The notes beneath the pieces were generated by a model. That model did not search any database. It saw nothing but the letters and a program-made list of their open reading frames with translations, and was not told the DNA's origin. Made by a program: the position numbers and the translations under genes. From JBGPFS01 sp041483455 (GTDB lineage: Bacteria > Chloroflexota > Limnocylindria > Limnocylindrales > CSP1-4): a stretch of 9,276 bases of DNA. Positions 1 to 6,917 of this stretch are shown piece by piece. The DNA is taken from assembly GCA_041483455.1 (NCBI GenBank), contig JBGPFS010000085.1:1-9276 (forward strand), given 5' to 3'. Every line of letters starts with the position of its first letter. Within the stretch, counting starts at the first letter, position 1.

Positions 1-1355
1 ACCTGGTCCTGGAAGATGTCGAGCTTGATCCCCTCGACGAACTCGGTCGCGTCGGAGACATCGCGCTGCCAGTCGAGCAGCTGGCGAAGCCAGGCCAGCT
101 TGGCGTCGTACTCGCGGTCGGACTTGGTGCCCTCCTTGTACCGCCAGTGCGCGGCGATGCCCACTTCCGAGACCTGGTGCATGGGGTGGGTCCGGATCTG
201 GATCTCGAGCGGCTTGCCGTCCATCGCGATGACCGCGGTGTGGAGACTCTGGTAGAGATTGTTCTTGGGGACCGCGATGTAGTCGTCGAACTGGCCGGGG
301 ATCGGACGCCAGAGCGAGTGGACCACGCCCAGCGCGGCGTAGCAGTCCTTCACCTCGTCGACGAGGCAGCGGATCGCGTAGACGTCGTAGATCTCCTCGA
401 AGCCCGCCGACTTGCGCTGCATCTTCTTCCAGATGCTGGTCAGGTGCTTCGGACGGCCCTGGATGTCGGCCTCGATACCGGCCGCCTCGAGCGCCGGGCG
501 GAGCTCGTCGATGGCCTGCTGGATGAACCGCTCGCGACCGGCCCGCCGGGTGTCGAGCAGGTTCGCCAGCTCGCGGTAGCGCTCGGGCTCGAGCGCCTTG
601 AAGGCGAGGTCCTCGAGCTCCCACTTCATCTGCCAGATCCCGAGGCGCTCGGCCAGCGGCGCGTAGATCTCCATCGTCTGGTGGGCGATCCGCTGCTGCT
701 TCTCGAGCGGCAGCGCCGACAGCGTCCGCATGTTGTGGAGTCGATCGGCCAGCTTGATCAGGACGACCCGGATGTCCTCGGCCATGGCCAGGAACATCTT
801 GCGGATGTTCTCGGCCTGCTGCTGCTCGTGACTGTGGGTGCTGAACTTCGAGAGCTTGGTCACCCCGTCGACGAGCCGGGCGACCTCCGGTCCGAACCGA
901 TCCTCGACGTCCTGGAGGCTGTACTCGGTGTCCTCGGGGACGTCGTGGAGGAGCGCCGCCTGGATGGCGATCGGGTCGATCCCGAGGTCCGCCAGGAGCT
1001 GGGCGGAGGCGATCGGATGGGTGATGTACGGCTCGCCCGAGGCCCGCTTCTGGTCGCCATGGGCCTCGCGGGCGAAGGCGAACGCGCCGACCACCCCCGA
1101 GAGGTCGGCCTGCGGATGGTGGCGGGCGAGCGCCTCCAGGAGCGGGGCCCGGAGGCGCTCGATCGGATCGACGCGGCGGAGTCTCGGCCGGACCGCGGTC
1201 GGTCCTCCGCTCGCGGTCGGGGCAGCGGCATCCGGGCCGGCGACGGACGGCGCCGTGACCCGGCCCGGGTCGGGTGCCGTCGCGGCCGGGCTGCCGCGAC
1301 GCTTCCCGGCGGCGCGGGACGCTCGCTGGTCGGTTCCGGCGGGATCGAGCGACAT
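1..1355 (-). CDS. rel: Bifunctional (p)ppGpp synthetase/hydrolase, RelA/SpoT family (5' part; C-terminus outside window)
   Basis: Makes and degrades the alarmone (p)ppGpp from ATP and GDP/GTP in the cytoplasm. The first 451 codons are present; the regulatory TGS and ACT region lies beyond the window edge. Residues 1-60 are an Ala/Pro/Arg-rich, probably disordered extension. The HD hydrolase domain follows, with its metal ligands intact: H113 (ITHP), H137-D138 (LLHDVPEDT) and D204 (KLADRLHNMRTL). The synthetase domain spans about 290-410, with GRPKH (R301), D324 (IYDVYAIRC), Y368 (LYQSLHT) and catalytic E384 (EIQIRT). Both activities therefore look possible. The synthetase loop reads QFDD (355-358) rather than the RxKD usual in bifunctional enzymes. 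The ATG at 1355-1353 is the only good start before the HD domain; an in-frame TTG lies three codons upstream. It follows murE by 46 bp, with no clear Shine-Dalgarno site. Family assignment is very secure. Confidence 0.97.
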   Translation of the reverse strand, partial: MSLDPAGTDQRASRAAGKRRGSPAATAPDPGRVTAPSVAGPDAAAPTASGGPTAVRPRLRRVDPIERLRAPLLEALARHHPQADLSGVVGAFAFAREAHGDQKRASGEPYITHPIASAQLLADLGIDPIAIQAALLHDVPEDTEYSLQDVEDRFGPEVARLVDGVTKLSKFSTHSHEQQQAENIRKMFLAMAEDIRVVLIKLADRLHNMRTLSALPLEKQQRIAHQTMEIYAPLAERLGIWQMKWELEDLAFKALEPERYRELANLLDTRRAGRERFIQQAIDELRPALEAAGIEADIQGRPKHLTSIWKKMQRKSAGFEEIYDVYAIRCLVDEVKDCYAALGVVHSLWRPIPGQFDDYIAVPKNNLYQSLHTAVIAMDGKPLEIQIRTHPMHQVSEVGIAAHWRYKEGTKSDREYDAKLAWLRQLLDWQRDVSDATEFVEGIKLDIFQDQ

Positions 1356-1363
1356 CGCGGGCA

Positions 1364-1369
1364 AGGATA
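1364..1369 (-). promoter_or_regulatory. Candidate -10 element (TATCCT) just upstream of rel
   Basis: On the minus strand TATCCT lies 8 nt before the rel ATG, in a 46-bp gap that has no recognisable Shine-Dalgarno site. A TANNNT box this close to the start codon is the arrangement seen with leaderless transcripts. No convincing -35 hexamer is visible 16-18 bp upstream. It could be chance, with rel read through from murE instead. Confidence 0.25.
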
Positions 1370-1401
1370 GCAGCGGGCCGGCCGGCGACGGTCGGCGCGA
1401 C

Positions 1402-3075
1402 TCAGGCTCCGCGGCTCGTCGGCGTTCCCGCGTCCGGGGAACGCGGCCCCGGCCAGCCCAGTTCCGCCAGCGCGGTGCGCGCGGCGGCCGCCTCATCCCA
1501 GGGGACCGGACCGGTCGGCCCGATGATCGACTGCTCGTGGCCCTTGCCGGCCAGCAGGACGACGTCGCCCGGCCTCGCCTGCGCGAGCGCGGCCCGGACC
1601 GCAGCGGCCCGGTCGGCGATCAGGAGCAGGTCCTCGCCCCGCCGGCGGCCGGCGGCTTCGGCTCCGAGCGCGATCGCCTCGAGGATCGTCCGGGGATCCT
1701 CGCCGCGCGGGTCCTCGTCCGTCACGACCACGAGCCGACACTGTTCACCGGCGATCCGGCCCATCATCGGGCGCTTGGCCGTGTCGCGCTCCCCGGCCGA
1801 CCCGAAGACGGCGATGAGGGCCCCACCGCCGGCGGCGGCGATCGGCGCCAGGAGGCCGAGGACCTTCTCGAGCGAGGCCGGGCTGTGGGCGTAATCGACG
1901 ACCACGGCGAACGGCTGGCCCGCGTCGATCCGCTCCATCCGGCCCGGAACACCGGTCAGGCCGGCCAGGCCGGCCCGGACCGCCATCGGATCGAGGCCGA
2001 GCCCCTCTCCGAGGGCCACGACCGCGAGCGCATTCTCGGCGTTGAACCGGCCCGCCAGGCGGAGGTCGACGCTCGCCGGCCCCGACGGCGCGACGTAGGC
2101 GACCCGGAGCCGCCGGGGGTCCTCGTCGACCGCGGTCGCCCGGACGTCGGCCTCTGGACCGGCACCGTACCGGACGACCCGGGCCCCGGCCGCGGCGGCC
2201 GCTGCCGCGAACTCCGAGCCCGCCGCATCGTCGGCGTTGATCACGGCCAGCGGGGTCAGGAGCGCTCGTCCGAGCGAGCCGCCGAGCCGCTTGGGCCCGC
2301 CCGAGCCCAGACGCTCGAAGAGCAGGCGCTTGGCGGCCCGGTACGCCTCGAACCCGCCGTGGAGCTCGAGGTGCTCGTGGCTGAGGTTCGTGAAGACCGC
2401 CGCGTCGTAGGCGATCCCGGCCACGCGGTCGAGGGCCAGTCCGTGCGACGTCGTCTCGATGACGGCCACGTCGTCGCCGGCCAGGACCATCGCCCGGAGG
2501 AGCCGCTGGAGCTCGGGCGCCGAGGGCGTGGTCACGTGCTCGGGGTTGCGTTCGCGAAGGTTCCCGATCGCCGTCTCCACGGTCCCCACGAGGCCCGCCT
2601 TGAGCCCGGCGGCCTCGAGCGCGGCCACCGCCAGGAAGCTCGTCGTCGTCTTGCCGTCCGTGCCCGTCACCCCGACGACCGCGAGCTCCCGACTCGGGTC
2701 CCCATACCACCAGGCCGCCGCGCTCGCGAGCGCCGCCCGGCTTCGATCGACGACCAGGCACGGGATCGGGGCGGCGGCCACGGACCTCTCGACGAGCGCC
2801 GCCACGGCCCCGGCGTCGGCGGCCTCCCCCAGGTGGTCGTGCCCGTCCGCGTGGGCGCCGACGATCGCGACGAAGAGCGAGCCGGGACGGGCGGCGCGGG
2901 AGTCGTCGGTAGGTGGCGCGGTCAGGAGCGGATCCGGGGCTCGGACGCCGCCGGGCTCGGGCGCGGCCACCTCGCCACGCAGCCGGCCCTCGACGCGCAG
3001 CCGCTCGACGAGCTCCGCGAGTGGGCGCGGCTGCACCCAGGCATCCGCCGCGGCGAGGCGGGCGGCGATCGTCAT
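1402..3075 (-). CDS. murE: UDP-N-acetylmuramoyl-tripeptide synthetase (MurE ligase)
   Basis: Cytoplasmic ATP-dependent Mur ligase that adds the third-position diamino acid to UDP-MurNAc-L-Ala-D-Glu. It has 557 residues, slightly long for the family. The N-terminal UDP-binding domain shows TDDSRAARPGSLFVA (56-70) and DGHDHL. The central domain has the P-loop GTDGKTTT (138-145), TTPSAPE (182-188) and the carbamylated-lysine region around HEHLELHGGFEAYRAAK (233-249). The C-terminal domain has NAENALAV (345-352), PGRMERI (377-383), DYAHSP (394-399), TDEDPRGEDP (452-461) and AGKGHE (509-514). The ATG at 3075-3073 overlaps the stop of the upstream FemABX gene as ATGA, with a GAGG Shine-Dalgarno core at 3083-3086. 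The frame stays open farther upstream, but that stretch is a shadow of the FemABX gene. The acceptor (meso-DAP, Lys or Orn) cannot be fixed from sequence; see the EDPR finding. Confidence 0.97.
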   Translation of the reverse strand: MTIAARLAAADAWVQPRPLAELVERLRVEGRLRGEVAAPEPGGVRAPDPLLTAPPTDDSRAARPGSLFVAIVGAHADGHDHLGEAADAGAVAALVERSVAAAPIPCLVVDRSRAALASAAAWWYGDPSRELAVVGVTGTDGKTTTSFLAVAALEAAGLKAGLVGTVETAIGNLRERNPEHVTTPSAPELQRLLRAMVLAGDDVAVIETTSHGLALDRVAGIAYDAAVFTNLSHEHLELHGGFEAYRAAKRLLFERLGSGGPKRLGGSLGRALLTPLAVINADDAAGSEFAAAAAAAGARVVRYGAGPEADVRATAVDEDPRRLRVAYVAPSGPASVDLRLAGRFNAENALAVVALGEGLGLDPMAVRAGLAGLTGVPGRMERIDAGQPFAVVVDYAHSPASLEKVLGLLAPIAAAGGGALIAVFGSAGERDTAKRPMMGRIAGEQCRLVVVTDEDPRGEDPRTILEAIALGAEAAGRRRGEDLLLIADRAAAVRAALAQARPGDVVLLAGKGHEQSIIGPTGPVPWDEAAAARTALAELGWPGPRSPDAGTPTSRGA

Positions 3076-4181
3076 CCGGCGGCCTCGTCGTCGTCGTCGC
3101 TGGATCCGCCGTCTCGGGCGGAACCGTCCGAGGCCGCTGCCGGTGTTCCGGCCGCCATCGCCGGCGGGCCGGGTTCCCGATGCGGTCGTCGGCGCGACTC
3201 CGCCAGCCGGTAGGCGAGCGCACCGAGCCGGTCCAGGTCGAGGTCCCACGCCCCGATGAGCCTGACCTCGCGCCCGCCGAAGCCCTCCTTGAACCGGCGG
3301 ATGCCCGGTGTCACGAGGCCCCACAGGTCGTAGCTCGTGGCGCCCGCCCGGCGCGATGAGCTGAGCGCCTCCCACTTGACCAGGTAGTTGGCGCGCGACT
3401 CCGCACCGGCCGCGGTCATCCCGCCGTACGGCTCGACCACGCGGCCGCCGGAGCGGACCAGGAAGAGAACGGCCTGGGGCTCCCCGGCCGGCCCGAGCGC
3501 GATGAGGAGGCGGGCATCCCCGGACGGGGCGAACGCCTCCCAGACGTCCCGGTAGGCACCCTCGGTCCGGATCGGCGTGCCGGCCCGGCGCGACGTCTCG
3601 GCCATGATCCGGTGGAAGTCGGACAGCCCCTCCGCGCCGCGCTCGACGACCGTCACCCCGCCGCTGCGGGCCTTGTTGACGTATTGACGCCACTTCTTCC
3701 GAAGGTCGGCCCAGAGGGTCGCCTCCTCCGGCGCCAGGTCGATCACCCGCGTCACGGCGGGCTGGACCTCGGGGGCGGGCCGCCAGCCCAGCCGGACCAG
3801 GGCGGCCCGGGTCGAGCCGGACCGATCGAGCGGTCCGTCAAGCTCGATCTCGGGATCGATCCTCAGGCGGGCGAGCCGGTCCCCGCCGGTCCCCGGTCGC
3901 CCGAGCGCCGACCGGACCGACTCCGTGAAGGCGCCCAGCGCCTCGTCGTCCCAGGTCGCCGCGATCGGGCCGCGGGGTGCGTACCCGAACGCCCACGGGA
4001 TCCAGCGAGGTCGCCGGACGAGGACGCGCGCCCCGACCCGCCGATCGGCCGACCCGGCCTCGATCCGCCGGGCGATCCAGCCGTTGGGCGCCTTGACCCG
4101 GGCCCAGGCGGACACCTGGAGGTAGGTCGCCCGCGGGTTCGCGGCAACGAAGGCGTCCCAGTCGCGCTCGGGGTCGATCAT
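3072..4181 (-). CDS. FemABX-family peptidoglycan bridge aminoacyltransferase (second paralogue)
   Basis: Member of the FemABX (lipid II:glycine or alanine transferase) family of double-GNAT-fold enzymes. These move an amino acid from aminoacyl-tRNA to the side-chain amine of the stem-peptide diamino acid. It has 369 residues. The N-terminal part has TYLQVSAW (19-26) and WIPWAFGYAPRGPI (60-73). The middle contains the basic helix DLRKKWRQYVNKARSGGV (159-176), typical of the family. The C-terminal half has PYGGMTAAG (251-259), SYDLWG (283-288) and the signature RFKEGFGGREV (296-306). The last 40 residues are a Pro/Ala-rich, then acidic, tail (SSDDDDEAAG), probably disordered. The ATG at 4181-4179 overlaps the previous gene's stop (ATGA) and has a clear GGAGG site six bases upstream. 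It ends in an ATGA overlap with murE. The amino acid transferred is unknown, and a role in Lys/Orn-type cross-bridges is inferred from family and neighbours. Confidence 0.93.
   Translation of the reverse strand: MIDPERDWDAFVAANPRATYLQVSAWARVKAPNGWIARRIEAGSADRRVGARVLVRRPRWIPWAFGYAPRGPIAATWDDEALGAFTESVRSALGRPGTGGDRLARLRIDPEIELDGPLDRSGSTRAALVRLGWRPAPEVQPAVTRVIDLAPEEATLWADLRKKWRQYVNKARSGGVTVVERGAEGLSDFHRIMAETSRRAGTPIRTEGAYRDVWEAFAPSGDARLLIALGPAGEPQAVLFLVRSGGRVVEPYGGMTAAGAESRANYLVKWEALSSSRRAGATSYDLWGLVTPGIRRFKEGFGGREVRLIGAWDLDLDRLGALAYRLAESRRRPHREPGPPAMAAGTPAAASDGSARDGGSSDDDDEAAG
3085..3099 (+). repeat. (TCG)5 trinucleotide run encoding a poly-Asp tract
   Basis: Five perfect TCG units lie at the 3' end of the second FemABX gene. 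Read on the minus strand they give the DDDD of its acidic tail, and they end at the Shine-Dalgarno core (GAGG, 3083-3086) of murE. Unit gain or loss would keep the FemABX frame and only change tail length. Confidence 0.7.
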
Positions 4182-5290
4182 GGTCGGCCTCCGGGCAGCC
4201 GCCCGGTCAGCCGCCCCAGCGCGTAACGCCAGGGCCGCGCCACGGTCTCGTGGTTCCCGGCCAGCTCGACCCAGCGACCTCCGAACGAGCGCTTGAAGGC
4301 GTACAGCCCGAACATGGGCTCTCCCTCGACCGGCTCGCGGCGCGCGCCGCGGACATCGACCCCCGCCAGGTCCATTTCCGCCAGGCCGTCCCGGAGCGCG
4401 ATCTGGATCGCCCGCCAGAGGAGGAGCCGGACGACGCCCGGGTTCGCCCGGCGCAGGTCGGCGCGATCGCCGGAATGGGAATACGTGAGCCGTCCCCCGT
4501 GGCGGTAGAACGTGGCCCCGCCGAGCCACTCACCGCTGGTGGCCAGGGCCTCCAGGAAGATCACGTGCCCGGCCGCGAGGCCCGCCTCCGACCAGTCGAC
4601 GAAGGCCCGGCGTGGGCCGATCCCGAACTGCCGCCGCTCCGCCGTCGCCACGAGGAGATCGTAGAACCGGTCGAAGGCCGGCCGTGGGTCCGGTGGCGCG
4701 CCTTCCGGGCTCGCCGGCGACTCGAACCCCGACCCGGGCTCCCCTCCTCCGAGTGTCGCGTCCCAGCGGACGACGCGGAGACCGGCCTTCTCACCGGCCC
4801 GGATGAGCTGGCGGGTCGATTCGCCGAAGGCTCGGAACTCCGCCTCCTCTGCGCTGCCCGGGGTCAGGCTGAGTGCGACCCGATGGCGGGATGGCTGGAC
4901 CTCCTCGATCGGGTGGAACCCGCGAGCCGCGAGAAGCCGGCCGTAGCCCGTCGCCGCCTCGACCTCGGCGTCGGACGCCACGACATCGACCCCGCGCGCG
5001 ATGAGCCAGTCGGCCGCCGCCCGGAGCCGATCCGCCGTTCGCTCGACCGGCTCGCCGGCCGTCACGGGCCCGCGGGAGAGGTAGGCCCCGGCCCCGCCGA
5101 CGTAGCGCCAGGGTCGTTCGAGGGAGAGGAGGCGGAATCCGTCGTCGAAGACCAGGAACCGAGGGCGCCAGCCGACCCGCGCCCGCTGTTCGGCCCAGGC
5201 GCGCGACTGGTAGACGTTCCCACCCGCCACCCGGACCGTCCGGTCGTCCCAGTCCAGGAGCTGGTCGGGCGTGGCCTCCGCGATCCTCAT
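4178..5290 (-). CDS. FemABX-family peptidoglycan bridge aminoacyltransferase (first paralogue)
   Basis: A second, clearly different member of the FemABX family, 370 residues long, transcribed just before its paralogue. Visible family features are NVYQSRAWAEQ (25-35) near the N-terminus, GAYLSRGPV (68-76), the basic helix STRQLIRAGEKAGLRVVR (158-175), FYDLLVATAERRQFGI (209-224), a GNAT-like core GGATFYRHGGRLTYSHSG (257-274), and the C-terminal signature MDLAGVDV (306-313) with LYAFKRSFGGRWVELAG (329-345). The ATG at 5290-5288 is preceded by GAGGGAAG, with a 6-nt gap from AGGG to the ATG. It lies 43 bp after murJ and overlaps the next FemABX gene by ATGA. Family members often work in sequence, each adding one bridge residue. 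Two adjacent copies therefore suggest a bridge of at least two residues, or two specificities; this is inference. It carries no signal peptide, which fits a cytoplasmic enzyme acting on lipid II. Confidence 0.94.
   Translation of the reverse strand: MRIAEATPDQLLDWDDRTVRVAGGNVYQSRAWAEQRARVGWRPRFLVFDDGFRLLSLERPWRYVGGAGAYLSRGPVTAGEPVERTADRLRAAADWLIARGVDVVASDAEVEAATGYGRLLAARGFHPIEEVQPSRHRVALSLTPGSAEEAEFRAFGESTRQLIRAGEKAGLRVVRWDATLGGGEPGSGFESPASPEGAPPDPRPAFDRFYDLLVATAERRQFGIGPRRAFVDWSEAGLAAGHVIFLEALATSGEWLGGATFYRHGGRLTYSHSGDRADLRRANPGVVRLLLWRAIQIALRDGLAEMDLAGVDVRGARREPVEGEPMFGLYAFKRSFGGRWVELAGNHETVARPWRYALGRLTGRLPGGRP
4188..4192 (-). promoter_or_regulatory. Ribosome binding site of the second FemABX gene
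   Basis: The minus strand reads GGAGG, then six bases, then the ATG at 4181. This is the strongest Shine-Dalgarno site in the window. It decides the start against the longer open frame that continues up to 4529. Confidence 0.75.
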
Positions 5291-5293
5291 CGA

Positions 5294-5301
5294 CTTCCCT
5301 C
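5294..5301 (-). promoter_or_regulatory. Ribosome binding site of the first FemABX gene
   Basis: The minus strand reads GAGGGAAG immediately before GTCG and the ATG at 5290. It lies in the 43-bp gap after murJ, so this gene has its own initiation site rather than a stop/start overlap. Confidence 0.6.
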
Positions 5302-5312
5302 GCTCGCGACGG

Positions 5313-5345
5313 CGCGGTTCACGAAGCCGCGGTTCACGAAGCCGC
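5313..5345. repeat. 15-bp tandem duplication spanning the murJ stop codon
   Basis: The unit GCGGTTCACGAAGCC occurs twice in perfect tandem (5314-5328 and 5329-5343), with period-15 matching from 5313 to 5345. Read on the minus strand, the first unit carries the murJ stop codon TGA (5336-5334). Because the period is 15, the second unit carries another TGA in the same phase (5321-5319). The second unit makes up about a third of the 43-bp gap before the first FemABX gene. Confidence 0.9.
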
Positions 5346-6917
5346 CGGTCCGCGCCGGACGGCGTCGCCGACCAGGCGACCGATCTGCGCCAGCTCCGGG
5401 AGGCGCAACACGGTGGCCATCACGGCGAAGACCAGGCCTCCGGCTCCGCCGGCCAGGATGAGCTCGACGAGCGCCGTTCCGCGCAGGCCCAGCCCTGAGG
5501 CGCCGGAGCCCGTCGTTGCGCCTACGATGAGGCCGTCGACAGCCAGGCACACCGCGCCGGCGACCAGGGCGACCCCCAGCGCGACGCCACCCGAGGCGAT
5601 CACGCGGGCAGGCCTGAACCCGGGTCGTCGATGGCGCAGGACGGCGACCAGGAGCGCTGCCTCCGCGAGCGAGCCGACCGCGATCGCGAGTCCGATCCCG
5701 GCCAGCCCGAGGGGGCCGACCAGGATCACCGACAGGCTCACGTTGAGCCCGACCGCGAGGACCGCGGCGAGGACCGGCGTCAGCGTGTCGCGATCGGCGT
5801 AGAACGCCCGGCCCAGGATCGCGATCGCGGACTCGGAGGCCAGCGCGAGCAGGAGACACAGCAGGCCCGCCGCGGCCGCGTCGAGGGTCGCCCCCTGGAG
5901 GACCGGGAAGAGGAGCACGATCGATGGGCGGCGCAGGACGATCCCGAGGACGGTCAGCGGGACCATGATGAACAGCACCAGTCGGAGCGCACCGGTCAGC
6001 AGGTCGAGGTAACGCCCCACCTCGCCCCGGGCGAGATCCCCGGACAGGCGCGGCAGCGTCACGACCCCGATCGGGAGGCCGACGACGCCGAGCGGGATCT
6101 GGAAGATCGTGAACGCGAAGGTGAAGGCGGTCAGCGAGCCCGGCGTCAGGTTCGTCGCGAGCGACGTCGCCACGATGAAGGTCAGCTGGCTGGCGGCCAG
6201 GCCGATCGCCCGCGGGGCCATCAGGAGGAGCGCCTGGCGGGCGTGCGGATCGCCGAGGTCGAAACGGGCGACGTACCGGAACCCGGTATCCCGGAGGGAG
6301 GGGAGCTGGACCGCCAGGTGGAGCGCCGCTCCGACGACCACGCCGACGGCCAGGCCGTCGAGGCCGAAGGTGGGGGCCACGAACACGGCTGCGCCGATGA
6401 TCGCCAGGTTGTAGACCAGGGGCGCGAGGGCGGCGGCCCCGAACCGGCCGGTCGAGTTCAGCAGGCTCGACGCGAGCGCTCCGCCCGCCAGGAGGACGGG
6501 GCTGAGGGTCATGATCCGGGTCAGCTCGACGGTCCGGGCCGTGCGGACGGCGTCGAAGCCGGGCGTGATCGGTGGGACGAGGCTCGGCGCGAAGATCGCC
6601 ACCCCGAGCGCCAGCACGAACAGGACGCCCATCATCAGCGTCGCCACGGTCGAGGCGACCTGCCAGGCCCGGGCCTCCTCCCCGGTGGCCCGGAGACCCG
6701 CCAGGACCGGGATGAGCGCCGTGCTGAGGGCGCCCGCTGCGACGAGCTGGAAGATGAGGTCCGGGATCCGGAAGGCCGCCAGGAACGGATCGAGGTCGCC
6801 CGGCGAGCCGAACGCGTGACCGATCGCCACGAGCCGCAGCCAGCCGAGGATCCGCGAGGCGAGGAACGCCCCGGTGACGAGCAGCCCGGCGCGGGCGAGC
6901 GAGCCGGAGCTCGTCAC
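5334..6917 (-). CDS. murJ: MurJ-family lipid II flippase (MviN/MATE-like membrane protein)
   Basis: Polytopic inner-membrane protein of the MVF (MurJ/MviN) family, which moves lipid-linked peptidoglycan precursor from the inner to the outer leaflet. Its 527 residues are of usual length. Long hydrophobic segments run throughout, consistent with about 14 helices, though I did not run a predictor. Family landmarks are SRILGWLRL (21-29), D43 in DLDPFLAAFRIPD, AAGALSTALIPV (60-71), TPGF (118-121), LLNSTGRFGAAALAPLVYN (152-170), FQIPLGVVGLPIGVVTLPRLS (272-292, matching the EFPSGVLG region of E. coli MurJ) and LGRAFYADRDTLTPV (368-382). The arginines equivalent to E. coli R18 and R24 are present (R22, R28), but those equivalent to R52 and R270 are not. 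The GTG start at 6917-6915 overlaps the recombinase stop as GTGA; the frame is open farther upstream only as a shadow. The peptidoglycan genes downstream support the role. Confidence 0.94.
   Translation of the reverse strand: MTSSGSLARAGLLVTGAFLASRILGWLRLVAIGHAFGSPGDLDPFLAAFRIPDLIFQLVAAGALSTALIPVLAGLRATGEEARAWQVASTVATLMMGVLFVLALGVAIFAPSLVPPITPGFDAVRTARTVELTRIMTLSPVLLAGGALASSLLNSTGRFGAAALAPLVYNLAIIGAAVFVAPTFGLDGLAVGVVVGAALHLAVQLPSLRDTGFRYVARFDLGDPHARQALLLMAPRAIGLAASQLTFIVATSLATNLTPGSLTAFTFAFTIFQIPLGVVGLPIGVVTLPRLSGDLARGEVGRYLDLLTGALRLVLFIMVPLTVLGIVLRRPSIVLLFPVLQGATLDAAAAGLLCLLLALASESAIAILGRAFYADRDTLTPVLAAVLAVGLNVSLSVILVGPLGLAGIGLAIAVGSLAEAALLVAVLRHRRPGFRPARVIASGGVALGVALVAGAVCLAVDGLIVGATTGSGASGLGLRGTALVELILAGGAGGLVFAVMATVLRLPELAQIGRLVGDAVRRGPAAS

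Noticed and set aside
147..1370. 407-codon open frame on the plus strand
   Set aside because: It is the exact antisense of rel. The translation is rich in Val, Leu, Asp and Arg from mirrored codons, with no recognisable family.
1377..1386. Palindrome GCCGGCCGGC between murE and rel as a terminator
   Set aside because: It has no loop and no following T tract, and such GC palindromes are common by chance here.
838..3213. 791-codon open frame on the plus strand
   Set aside because: It lies antisense to rel and murE, both with strong family motifs. Its translation is Arg/Gly/Pro-rich without any domain pattern; long antisense frames are expected at this GC content.
3076..3693. Upstream extension of the murE frame
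   Set aside because: It overlaps the well-supported second FemABX gene in another frame, and family homology begins just after the ATG at 3075, which has its own Shine-Dalgarno site and an ATGA overlap.
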